NCBI GenBank assembly: GCA_000729835.1 | Contig: JFHB01000114.1 | Location: 1-64,000 of the forward strand | DNA: 64,000 nt | From: Atkinsonella hypoxylon | Taxonomy: Eukaryota > Ascomycota > Sordariomycetes > Hypocreales > Clavicipitaceae | Direction of reading: 5' to 3' | Shown: in pieces, positions 1-10,212 of the stretch | Layout of the letters: every line of letters begins with the position of its first letter | Numbering within the stretch: the stretch's first letter is position 1 | The notes under the pieces: model-generated | Told to the model about the DNA's origin: nothing | Database searches by the model: none | Seen by the model: only the letters and a program-made list of their open reading frames with translations | Made by a program: the position numbers and the translations under genes

Positions 1-540
1 ACTATAAAGCTTATAAAGCTAGAATTATAAAAGAATATCTTAATAGGTTAAAAAGCTACTAGAATTTACTCTTTAAATATTAATAAACCTTTTCTATTAA
101 AATTACTACTATTAGCTAAAAAATCCTTTTATATTAGCTCTAATAAGTATAAATAATAGTTAAAATAACTATTTTATAACCCCTTAGTATAGTTATTATA
201 TTTATTAGCTTATTAACTAAGTAATTAAACTATAAGCATTAAGCTTAGCTTACTATTAATTATTTTATAAAATCTAGAAGGGATTAAATAATAAAAACCT
301 TAAGCTAATAAATATAAAGTATTAGATTTAAAACCTTTAATATTAAATTAATTAATATAAACTATAGAAAAAGTAGAAAGTTATTTATAACCTAAATAAA
401 AAATTTATTAATATTAAGGATATAGAAAAGGCTTAGTAGCGCCTTTTAGCGCTCTAGAAAGCTGCTATAGCTGCTACTAATATTAGTTTTAAGGATCTAT
501 ATTATAAGTAGCAGCTTAGTAGCTAGGCAACACTAATTAC
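1..540. repeat. AT-rich, RIP-like decayed block
   Basis: This stretch is almost entirely A and T, rich in TpA steps, and carries no open frame. The composition shifts sharply to normal GC near 540. In Pezizomycotina such islands usually are transposon copies mutated by repeat-induced point mutation. That origin is inferred, because no transposase or reverse transcriptase is readable. Confidence 0.6.
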
Positions 541-958
541 AGCTATTCTTAGCTTGTAGCGCTGAATAATTTAACGCTAATAGAATGTTGTTGTTGTGGC
601 AATTCGCGTTCCGAATGTAGGTGGGTTCCGTAGGTGGGTGCCCTACGTTACTGTACACCCCTATTAGGGCTATTAGGGCGAGCACAGTAATCTGGCCACT
701 GTAGGTTCCTCCTATAGCCCCCAGAGTGCCACACCAACTCCCCACCAACCTCAGCTATGGATCCATCCATACATTTAGCCCTCTGACACCACTGACACCA
801 CAAACTCACGCGCCGCGCACCGGATACCCAGTATGATAGCCGGGTTTTGATAACTCAGGTCTTGGTGGTGCGGTCCTGTCTCAGCGACAGAGGTTCAACG
901 CAGCACCGTCATATATCAATGCGCCTTCTCAACCGGTCACATCCTTCCCTCACTCGCG
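541..958. other. Intergenic, 5' flank of USB1
   Basis: Normal-composition DNA with no supported gene. A 71-codon minus-strand frame at 533-748 has no recognisable features. The region probably holds the USB1 promoter and 5' UTR. Confidence 0.4.
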
Positions 959-2008
959 ATGGGGCTTGTCGACTACTCATCCTCATCCTCATCCTCATCC
1001 TCATCCTCATCCGGTCATGAAGGCTTGCCGCAGTCCCCACCAAGTAAGCGCACTAAGCGCAAGGGAGATTCGGATGGCCACAATGAGTCAAATATGCCAC
1101 CACTGCCAGCAACATTCCACGACCTCTACGCATCCACTGTGCGGCAAAGCGTCGTTGATGATCCCAGCTTGCACCAGGGACGAAAGAGGCAGAACCCCCA
1201 TGTTGTCGGGCACTGGCCGACCCATGTCTATGTGGAATGTATGCTTGATTCAGTCAAAAGGATGCCAGAAAGAAACTGTATAAGTCCGTCCTCGCTAACA
1301 GTTTAAGAAGGGTTCCCCAGTGAGACTCAGCACGAGACCCTTGAGGCGCTCGTGCAGGAGACTCAACGCCAGGTAGGCAAGGACATACATCTTCACAGCT
1401 CTCTCACCAGTGACCTGGGCACGCCGTTACCATTACATATCAGTCTTTCCAAACCCCTTAGTCTACCGACTGCTATCAAGGAGAACTTCCTCTCCAAACT
1501 CCAGTATGCCATCAACACTAGTGCAGTCAGTCGCTTTGTCGTCAAACCCGCGGGACTAGCTTGGTATACATCCCCGGATTCAGATCGCACATTCTTCGTA
1601 CTACGAGTTGTCACAACAATCACAAACATCACCTCTCAGGAAACAGGTGACAAGAAAAGGCCGCTGCAAGTGGCTACAAATCCTGGGCTTATGGCCCTAT
1701 TGACGAAATGTAATGAAGTTGCTGCACATTTCGGGCAACCTCTGTTGTATCAGCAGCTTGGCAGTGACGCCGCGGATGCGGCATTTCACATCACAATCGC
1801 TTGGACGATGGGTGCTCCTGACGAAGGAACATGCTTGATGGTCCTCCAGAACTCTAGAGGCGCACAATTTGCGGACATTCAAGAGTGGCAAATCGTCGTG
1901 GAGGGGATCAAGACCAAAATTGGGAATGTCATCAGTCATATACCCCTATTAGGGAGCGGGAAGAGGGCGAAGAGTGATCGGGAGACGGACTCCTTATTTG
2001 GTTTCTAG
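959..2008 (+). CDS. USB1: U6 snRNA phosphodiesterase Usb1 (Mpn1)
   Basis: Usb1 is a 2H-family exonuclease that trims and modifies the 3' oligo(U) end of U6 snRNA, protecting this spliceosomal RNA in the nucleus. Exons are 959-1238 and 1311-2008. The intron has a GTATGC donor, a GCTAAC branch point and an AAG acceptor. The join restores a continuous frame (HVYVEW followed by FPSETQ), whereas simply reading through meets a stop at 1304. Both 2H tetrapeptide motifs are visible, HISLS in the middle and HITIA near the C-terminus, with typical spacing. The product is about 325 residues. The N-terminus carries a 12-serine run followed by a basic KRTKRK stretch that could serve nuclear import. The start is the first ATG of the open frame. 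The family call is firm and the exact splice is well supported. Confidence 0.85.
976..1012 (+). repeat. TCATCC hexanucleotide repeat in USB1 exon 1
   Basis: About six tandem TCATCC units encode the N-terminal serine run of Usb1. The unit is a multiple of three, so length changes stay in frame. Confidence 0.85.
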
Positions 2009-2755
2009 CACCTGGCATAGAATTTGCTATCAAACTGATGCTTTATCAAAGAGCGATGAATTTCTCAGTGCTGGGAAATGAGATGGCCTAGATCTGTCGT
2101 ATCGGGGTTGTTGACGCATGAATGGCGTTGCTATCACCAAATAAACTCAGCTGCATGTTTGAGTTCGATCGATCATCGATCTCATCTGGCTTTGCTGCTA
2201 GACGGGTGTTCATATGATTTGGGACAAACAGTTCGTCGTGGGTTGCGCTGATATGTTATGCTCGAATTTCAGTGCCTGACACGTAGCTATTTTCCTAATA
2301 GGGAGAGAGATGGGATATTATGGCATGACTACAAACGTGGATCGCGGGAGTCCAGGAATCACACCATCTTTTGAGGTTGCGATAATGATGCAGGCACCAA
2401 ACGATCCTGACCAACTATAAGGAAAGAAGTCATTGCATCACAACGCAGAAGCCGGATGATCAAAGCTTTGTCCTACCATTCTGTTCCGTATGTTCCACTC
2501 GATACGTTGGTTAACATCGCAGACGGAAAACTCCGAAGGGTGGAGGGCTCGTTGTCCTAATCAGTCCTAGCCGCGTCATTGGCGTGCCAAGTGCCTTGGA
2601 CGGTGGGTTGCAGATCACGGAAACAAGCCAATGCCCAGCCGACGACCCTGGCTTTTCAGGGTGAAGAAGGGTGATGATGGCTTGATGCATGCACCCTGGA
2701 CTAAACGCGCAGGTTGCATCTACAGCTTCCAGGTATCACTGCAGGGTGCCTTGGG
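2009..2755. other. Intergenic, 3' of USB1
   Basis: No open frame or recognisable RNA is seen. It presumably includes the USB1 3' UTR. Confidence 0.4.
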
Positions 2756-2757
2756 TA

Positions 2758-2939
2758 CCATTGCGCGCCGACTTGGATTCTGGTAACAGCCATACGCTTG
2801 TAGGCACTGACAAGACAGGTTAAACATACATACCTAGGTGGTCATTACCTCTATGATGATGTTTAGCTGTGTTACAGTTTACAGTTAGTTGATAACAAAA
2901 CTGGTCACAGTCAGCAGAATCCGGGTTGGCGCGCGATGG
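2758..2939. mobile_element. MITE-like inverted-repeat element, copy 1
   Basis: The ends are imperfect terminal inverted repeats of roughly 35 bp: CCATTGCGCGCCGAC on the left against GGTTGGCGCGCGATGG on the right. The element is 182 bp, non-coding, and flanked on both sides by TA (2756-2757 and 2940-2941). TA duplication and absence of coding capacity fit a miniature element mobilised by a Tc1/mariner-type transposase. The same ends recur at 5540-5701, so this is a family rather than a chance hairpin. Confidence 0.75.
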
Positions 2940-2941
2940 TA

Positions 2942-3898
2942 GATACCTAGATACCTAGATACCTACCCACTCTGGTACCACCTAGATTCCAGCACAGCTG
3001 GTGTTTGCCGATTGCAAACGAGTCTGGTCCTGGTTAGCCGCCTGTTGCATGTTGCATGTTGCATCCATTGTTATCCCCCAATGTTTTTCTTGCCATCTCA
3101 ACTCCATATTTTGACTCAACCAAGTCAACTTGTTATTGCTTGCCACGCCCTCTTCTCTGAACACTTGACCTGGACCTCTTTGATGGCTCTTGTGCATCGT
3201 CATCATAAGTATGCTTGAATTCGGGGGCCAAAAAAATAAAAGGGGGGGGGCACATAGAGAGAGATGAGAAAGAACACATAAATAAGGATACATAGGTAAG
3301 CAAATAAAAAGTAAGACAGGGGCTCATAAATATTATAGTCATGATTTTTTGTTTGTCCGGCTTCAGTTCTTCAACATCTTTAGCCCTCTGACGCGAGTCG
3401 CCCAATTGCTTAGCCTAACGCGCATGCGGCTGGCGGTATACCATCCAATTCGTCCATACAACACCATCATCGACAAAGAGAACATTCCCCAGCCCCAAGC
3501 AGGCAAAGGACGAGGAGAACGAAAAAAAAAACACAATCCAGTCCACCAACCAACCCACTTGACAACGCTCCCGCCCCTCCTCTCCCCTCCCTCCCCCGCA
3601 CCACGCACTGGCCCTTCACGCGCCTTGTTGTTTTCATGAGCTTTCCTCCCTCCTATTATCCTTTTCTCCTCTGCTTGCCTTGCTACGAAAGAAGTAACGA
3701 CGTGCCTTGACATCTCTTTTATTTTCCCCGGCTCGTTTCGTCTCTGTCAATCAATATAACTTGTTGGGCGTTGCGAAGCAACAAGGGTCCGAGAGTGTGG
3801 CAACACGTCTGGCGCTGCAAGCTGCACGGCCTCATCGGAAAATTCGACAACCTCTGACCAGAACCAGCCACACCGCGGTTCGGCACAGTTTTGATTCA
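2942..3898. other. Intergenic, 5' flank of CKS1
   Basis: It starts with three tandem TACCTAGA-like units right after the MITE and includes a G-run at 3241-3250 and pyrimidine-rich DNA at about 3530-3720. Such pyrimidine tracts are typical of fungal core promoters. No supported gene. Confidence 0.4.
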
Positions 3899-4557
3899 AT
3901 GGATATCGACATGAGTCGCCGGAACAAGACCCCTAGGCCTTTGTCAGATTCCGAGCGGGCGCGGCTTGACGAATTCATTGACGCTATTCACTATTCTGCA
4001 AGGTAAACATTACTGCTGGCAGCTCTCCGTCTTGACCGCTTTAGCTCGGGTCCTTCTTCTGCCTCGACGTTGCGAAGCCGCTTTGCGAGCCAACAGGCTG
4101 ATTCCTGGTTCTACTAGATACTCCGATAGCGAGTACGAGTACCGACATGTGCAGCTACCGAAAGCTATGCTTAAAGCAATCCCAAAAGACTACCACGACA
4201 CGTCGAAAGGAACATTGAAGTTGCTATGGGAAGAGGAATGGCGAGCTATTGGTATTACTCAGGTACGACAGCACGTTCTGCTCTATCAACTCGCGCTGGC
4301 ACTTCGCAACAAGATGCTTGGCTCAATCATATTAGGGAGGCGCATTGCTAACACTTTCTGCAGAGTCTTGGCTGGGAGCATTACGAGGTCCACGAGCCCG
4401 AACCACATATCCTCCTGTTCAAGTGAGTCAAGCTGAACGATCTTGCAAAATCCATGTTCCGGGTTGTTTTTTTTTTTTTTTTTTTTTTAACTTTCGACAC
4501 TCAACATCTGACTGCGGCCAAAATAGGCGTCCTCTCAACTACCAACCACCACAGTGA
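3899..4557 (+). CDS. CKS1: Cyclin-dependent kinase regulatory subunit Cks1
   Basis: Cks1 is the small phosphate-binding adaptor of Cdk1 that promotes multisite phosphorylation and mitotic entry. Four exons join in frame: 3899-4002, 4118-4262, 4364-4422 and 4527-4557, giving 112 residues (animal Cks about 79, yeast about 150). The hallmark blocks are present: EYEYRHVQLP, EEEWRAIGITQ, SLGWEHYEVHEPEPHILLF and the terminal KRPLNY. The last block is encoded by a 31-nt exon. Without it the frame would stop at TGA 4424-4426, inside the GTGAGT donor. The start ATG is chosen because the reading frame upstream has no family similarity. Intron 3 contains 22 consecutive T. The identity is very secure. 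Confidence 0.93.
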
Positions 4558-5537
4558 GCAATCACTCATCTTTGAGCTTGATTTTCCATGTATAACAGCT
4601 CATTTCCGCCAATCCCACCACCGTCGGTGTTCAACGAATGTATGGGTCTTGTTCATGCCCTCACGATATTACGGTCTGCACTTTACGATTATTGGGTTCC
4701 AATTCATCTACGACACCTCGATTGATCTTATCATCTCTCTTTCTCTCTCTTTGACTTGCTCACATGCCCTGTGACCGAAGTGGGCTTGTGGCGAGTTTGC
4801 TACTCTCATCTTTTGTTTCGGGAAGCGCTTTGACTTGAAGACCTTATTTGCTATGCCCCGACACCCTAGGCAACAAGATAACTGTATTGCTGCCCCGCCC
4901 AAAGGTCATCTCAGGGACTTTAATCGTTGGAAATACGCAGAGTTCCGGAATTTCTCTTTTAAGAACAATTGTGGCCCGCTCATCTATGGAGGGGGCGCGC
5001 TTTATGTGTGAAGGATGCGCTATATGCTCTTTAAGGCAAGTGCATTCAAGAGATTTACTTGGTGGAACTATACAGGCGTTTAGCTGGCAAAAGGTAGACG
5101 TAACTGATGAGCATTTGAAGTATTTCGTCTGTAGCCCGCCGTTGTTCATGTCACGTTAATAAGTCGCTTGTTCTGATAAGGCAGCAGCAAACGGCCCACA
5201 GTTAAAAAAAATAAAAAAACCAAATTTGAGTAGTCTGTAGATATGATGGAGAGGCCATCAGGTCGTCATTGGTGGCCATCTTGCATATTTTGCGCCGAGG
5301 TCGATATCTTGTACGTTTGATAGCTGCCTAAGGCCAGCTTGGCTGAAATCTGCAATAGTGGCTGGGTTGGCGTATAATGTGTTGGTATTGAGGACAATGA
5401 CGGTGGAGTCTGGATAGGTAGATAAACACGCAGGCAGCAATGGATTTTTGCAACTAGGCCTAAAATGGAAGCTGTACCTCCACATATAAAAATGTACAAA
5501 AGTACTTTCTTCGCTTTCTTACACATTAGGTACTAGG
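4558..5537. other. Intergenic between CKS1 and MITE copy 2
   Basis: It contains a CT-rich stretch near 4735-4755 and two overlapping opposite-strand frames of about 100 codons at 4844-5159. Neither frame has recognisable domains or splice context, so no gene is called. Confidence 0.4.
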
Positions 5538-5539
5538 TA

Positions 5540-5701
5540 CCATCGCACATCAACCCGGTTCCTGGTGACAGCTTGTAAGAGTAAAAACTCTGGTAGAACA
5601 GTACAAACATAGTGGTAGAACTCTACGTAAGAGTTACGAACTGTCATACAATCCATGACAGGCTGTTCAGAGTCACCAGAAACCAGGTTGGCGCGCGATG
5701 G
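5540..5701. mobile_element. MITE-like inverted-repeat element, copy 2
   Basis: This is a second member of the family at 2758-2939. The left end reads CCATCGCACATCAACC and the right end GGTTGGCGCGCGATGG, with the inverted similarity continuing inward over CTGGTGAC. The element is 162 bp and is flanked by TA (5538-5539 and 5702-5703). The left end carries G-to-A and C-to-T type changes relative to the right, consistent with decay or mild RIP. The two copies share a 19-nt identical right end (2924-2942 and 5686-5704). Confidence 0.75.
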
Positions 5702-5703
5702 TA

Positions 5704-7809
5704 GGTAACGTGGCTATCGGGTTCGGGTTGCCTTGCGATGATTCTAATTGTTACAGCTTCGGCAGCCGCTATAATACCAGACACCACATTTAGCTACTAT
5801 TCCTAGTTCTAGGGGAATACCTGCCAGTAATCATGCGCTCTTGCCGCCCTGAGCCTATTCGCGTCTCAAGGGCTTTATTGTCCTGAGAGGCACTATTAAA
5901 GCGCCACATAATGAAGCTGCTTTTTTTTTTTTTCTATTGCGCCCTTAGATAGGTAGTTCCTCCTGATAATAATACGCACCCTCATAGCCAGTGGGTTGCC
6001 TAGTACTAGGCCGTCCCTAATTTGGATTAGCTCTGAACAATTTATAAGTATATAATTAGCTATGCTCTTTGAATCTTTTGTTTTAGAAAGGGATTGGTTT
6101 AGCGCACTTATCGCTAAGCCTATCTTAGTGGCCTCAGCCCACACCCATCCATCACCTGTTTCCTTTGACGGGATAAGTACCTACCTCGGCACCTAGGGTA
6201 CATTTACTAGCAACGACCCTCCAACCCTTGTTTTATTTTGCGAAGGTATTTGCCCCGCTTTTTGCTAGCAGCTGTTAGAGCGGCACACAGACGATATTCG
6301 GGCTGTTGAACGCCAGCCGAAGAGACTTAATTTTTCCTTGTAATTCACAAGTAAATTAAGGTACCTGCTGCTTCCACTTTGTGTCTCACGCCCTTGCTGT
6401 TTGACAGCTAATTGGTTCGATCCCCCCCTGCATGTAGATTTGCAGTAATTCAAGGGTTGGAGTGTACTCCGTACAGTGCTAGAATAAGTCGATTGGTAAG
6501 TTATCAAGCCAGCCGCCCGCATCGCATCGTCCAGCGGCAGTACTCCGTAGACTTGAGCATCACGAGAAGTGCGCTTTCTACATTTCACATTATTTAAAAC
6601 ATTTCTGTTTCCGGAGGTCCGACTTCCGTTTGAGGCCTGTACTGTAGTTGCTGCTGCGTATGCAAGATCCCCCCCCCCGTTGCTCCGTGGTTACGTACAG
6701 AAGGGGGCACTCATCCCAGTGGACCCCCAAACACCTGATAGTCATGCCACTCATCGCGCGGAACGCTTATTGTCTTGTCAATCAGACTATTACGAAGCAG
6801 GTCTCATCGTATTGCAGGCTCAGCTGTCAAGAATCATTCGAGCATTATTACGGCTTACTGGCAATTTTCCACAGGGTAATTGCAGAATGCCATTGGCATT
6901 GACGGCCACGCAAAATGTCCCTGCCTTTTTCCTTCTGTGATTAATAAAAGCCTTTGATTCAAAGTAATGCTTGACAGTCATTGCTAGAGTATTATGCCTG
7001 CAACGTGCTCCGTAGAAGGACATAGACATAAGACCCCATCGAGGAAGGAACGGGGCAGAAGTAAATGCCGCATTGGCTGTGCAGTGCGTGACTCGCAACA
7101 GATGTCGTCGGTGAAGGGTAGGGGAAGTGGCCACATCTTCATTTCCCATTCTTGTCACATCCACTGGATATAACTATTCTCCCGCGCGACCTTCGATTGT
7201 GCCGTGATCCCAGCTTTTCGACTTACCACAGCACTTCGAACCTTAGTTGCTATTTCAGAGAATACAAATTACAAAAGCACTTCCCAAATTGGGGTTCATT
7301 CGTCTCACCAGGGCAAGGACCATCCAATCCAATTCCTGACTAGCGGAGTTGGATTTATCATCCATCAGACAACGTGGCGTTTTCAAGCCTCGAGCTCTGC
7401 GTTTCAGCGGGCCTGAAACGCTCCTTCGGACTTGTGGCCGACCTATTCTTCTTACCTCCTGCGCATAAGACTTTTTTTTTTCTTTTTACCGCAAAATCTT
7501 TGACAGCCCATAATCATCTAACTATTCGTGTTTCTGTCGTAGAGGCGGAAGTTTCGGGCCTCGTATAGCTGACTCTGTTGGCGACGACCCTGACCTGACG
7601 GTTTAACGTGGTGGCGCACCACTCGATAAGATTAGGACATTTTCCCTGACGCCTTGCCGTCATCTGGCCTCTTCAGCCCGTTGCATTCCACGCCCCACAA
7701 CCATTCAAATCAATTCCGCACTTACAAGAACACTTGGTTCGGCTCTTTCCCGACTTTTTGTCGGCCAAACTTGCCCATTTCTGCTTCGGTCTCGACGGGC
7801 AATATCAGG
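5704..7809. other. Long intergenic region upstream of ERO1
   Basis: No intact gene is seen. A minus-strand frame at 5896-6144 is rich in Ile, Ser and Lys and could be a transposon remnant, but I cannot assign a family. TACTCCGTA occurs at 6465 and 6541. The final part, about 7380-7800, is pyrimidine-rich and is the likely ERO1 promoter and 5' UTR. Confidence 0.4.
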
Positions 7810-9787
7810 ATGAAGACCGCGAGTAGACTGTTCTATCTCTCTGTCTTCGCTCTATGGGGCGCGCCCGCAAGCTGTGTTACGGATTGGGGAAAGGACAGCG
7901 CTGTAAGTAAAGCGCCCCAGATAGCACAGCTTTTATCCCCGTGTCTTCGCGGTCGTGCGTTCTGACTGTTTCAATCGCATAGATTACTCCCAAATCCATT
8001 GTGCAGGATTCCTTTGCTTCATATGCGACTCTAGAGAAACTAAATACTCGTGTCAAACCCGCTCTCGACGACCTTACACAAACGACGGACTTCTTTTCTC
8101 ACTATCGCCTAAATCTGTTCAATAAGAAGTGTCCCTTTTGGGACGATGAGAACGGTTTCTGCGGCAATATTGGATGTGCTGTTGAGACGCTTGATAACGA
8201 AGAAGATATACCAGAGGTCTGGAGGGCAAAGGAGCTAGGTAAATTAGAGGGACCTTTGGCCAAGCATCCGGGCCGAATCGAACAAAAGCAGAACCCTCGG
8301 CGACCCTTGCATGGAGAACTTGGAGAAAACGTCGGCGAGAGCTGCGTCGTTGAGTATGATGATGAGAGTGACGAGCGGGATTATTGTGTTCTCGAGGATG
8401 AGAGCACCGCCTCCAAGGGCGATTACGTGAGCTTACTTCGCAATCCAGAGCGGTTCACTGGATACGGGGGCGAAGGCGCCAAGCAAGTTTGGGATGCCAT
8501 ATATCGCGAAAACTGCTTCCAGAAGAGCTCATTTCCTCATTCAGCAAACGTGGGCATGTCGCTGAACTATAATCCCGCTGCGCAAGACTTCAAACAAGTC
8601 ATGGATGCTGCCGGTCGACAAGCTCAGCTACAGGTCCATCGCGCAAGTAACCCCAACACTCCGTTTGTGGCGAGCACTGGCTATGAGGTCGATGATGAGT
8701 GTCTCGAGAAGAGGGTATTCTACCGTGTCATGTCCGGCATGCATGCAAGCATTAGCACTCATATCTGCTGGGACTTTCTCAATCAGACCACCGGGCTTTG
8801 GCAGCCCAACTTACAATGCTATAAGGACCGTCTTCATGGATATCCTGACCGCATAAGCAACCTCTACTTCAACTATGCACTTCTCACAAGGGCTGTGGCT
8901 AAGCTTGGTCCTTATCTTCGCGGCCCAAATTACACTTTCTGCCTCGGCGACCCCAGCGAGGACCTAGCGACTCGGGCCAAGGTGGAGAGAGTTACCAAGG
9001 TCGCCGGTAGCATTCCACAGATATTTGATGAGAGTCTAATGTTCGTCAACGGGGAGGGCCCATCTCTTAAGGAGGATTTCCGCAACCGATTTCGCAACGT
9101 CAGCCGTCTCATGGATTGCGTCGGTTGCGATAAATGCAGACTCTGGGGTAAAATCCAGACAAATGGCTACGGTACCGCTCTCAAGGTGCTTTTTGAATTC
9201 GATAATAACAGTGACGCAATTCCAGTCCTGAAACGAACAGAATTGGTTGCCTTATTCAACACGTACGCTCGGCTCAGCCAGTCCATGAAGGCCATTGGCA
9301 AATTCAGAGAGATGGTCGCTGCTGAGAATGATGAGAAATCTTCCGCAGCTCAGCAACCATCAGTGCCTGCTTCACTTGGCTTGAATGACCAAACGATGGA
9401 TGACGAGGGCAAAGAGGAGACGACTTCTTCATCCCCGACAGATCCATGGAAGAAGTTATTGGAGATGCAGCGGCGAGGACCCAAAAGTGATTCTATTTCG
9501 GACCAGTTTTGGCACGAAATGGCACTTTTCACACAGTCCATCAAGGTGGCCCTGCACGGTTGGTTTCATGGGTCTGTATTATTGTAGGTCCACGCTCATG
9601 TCTTGCATTTTCTTTGGAAGTTCATCGTGTTGTGATGACTTATTATGCTAATCCCTGTTGCTTGTTCAGATGTCGCATTGCAATACGTGAAGTGCACCGA
9701 TTCTGGCTGTACTTTCTTGGATTGCAGCCCGGTCCGGGCGTTGTCGAGTATAGTTGGACGCCCAAGGACAAGAAGAAGGAATTGTAG
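7810..9787 (+). CDS. ERO1: ER oxidoreductin Ero1
   Basis: Ero1 is the FAD-dependent ER thiol oxidase that reoxidises protein disulfide isomerase and passes electrons to oxygen. Exons are 7810-7902, 7983-9583 and 9670-9787, giving 603 residues (yeast 563). Exon 1 encodes a signal peptide (MKTASRLFYLSVFALWG...). The main exon has the shuttle-type cysteines in CPFWDDENGFC and GNIGC, and the active-site motif CVGCDKC followed by RLWGKIQTNGYGTALKVL, the most conserved part of the family. Exon 3 restores the C-terminal helix (HRFWLYFLGLQPGPG); the frame otherwise ends at 9587. The donor of intron 2 is taken as GTAGGT at 9584; a GTCTGT donor at 9572 is also in frame. The protein ends in KKEL, which resembles but is not a standard HDEL-type retrieval signal. 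Confidence 0.92.
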
Positions 9788-10212
9788 GATTATTTATGGC
9801 CATGCTGGCATTTTAGGCGTTTGGGATCAAGCATTCAGCCACTATGTTTATTTGAGCATTCTTATATCATCATGATGCCGCAATATTGCATCGCGGACAA
9901 TCGAGCCGTGGAACTTTGCGGTGTGTCCCAGCTTGGCCTGGTACCACGTGGTGTGGGAGGCGGTGCAGCCACCAAACCAATAGTTCGGCACGGCGCAGAC
10001 AGCGACGGGATGATACCAGGCTTTTACGGAGTATTTCATGCATGTGGTCATATACGTACCTAGGTCATGTCGGTCTCTTGCTTCATCTCATATGCGCACA
10101 ACTGACGGAACCATCTCCGTACGTGTAGAACGGGAACAACTCCAATGTCCCTTCCCACCTACATCGGCTACCCGATTAATTACTCCTCTTGTCTCCGATA
10201 TCAAGTCTTGCC
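9788..10212. other. Intergenic between ERO1 and the Zn2Cys6 gene
   Basis: It contains a TACGGAGTA motif at 10025 and an ACCTAGGT palindrome near 10058. No gene. Confidence 0.4.

Noticed and set aside
3349..3713. Frames of 96 and 116 codons in the CKS1 5' flank
   Set aside because: They arise from pyrimidine-rich promoter DNA read on both strands and have low-complexity content.
4844..5159. Overlapping 101-103-codon frames on both strands after CKS1
   Set aside because: They are mutual antisense shadows with no domain, no intron signals and no promoter-like context.
6405..6430. TTCGATCC motif resembling a tRNA T-loop
   Set aside because: No acceptor, D or anticodon stem can be drawn around it.
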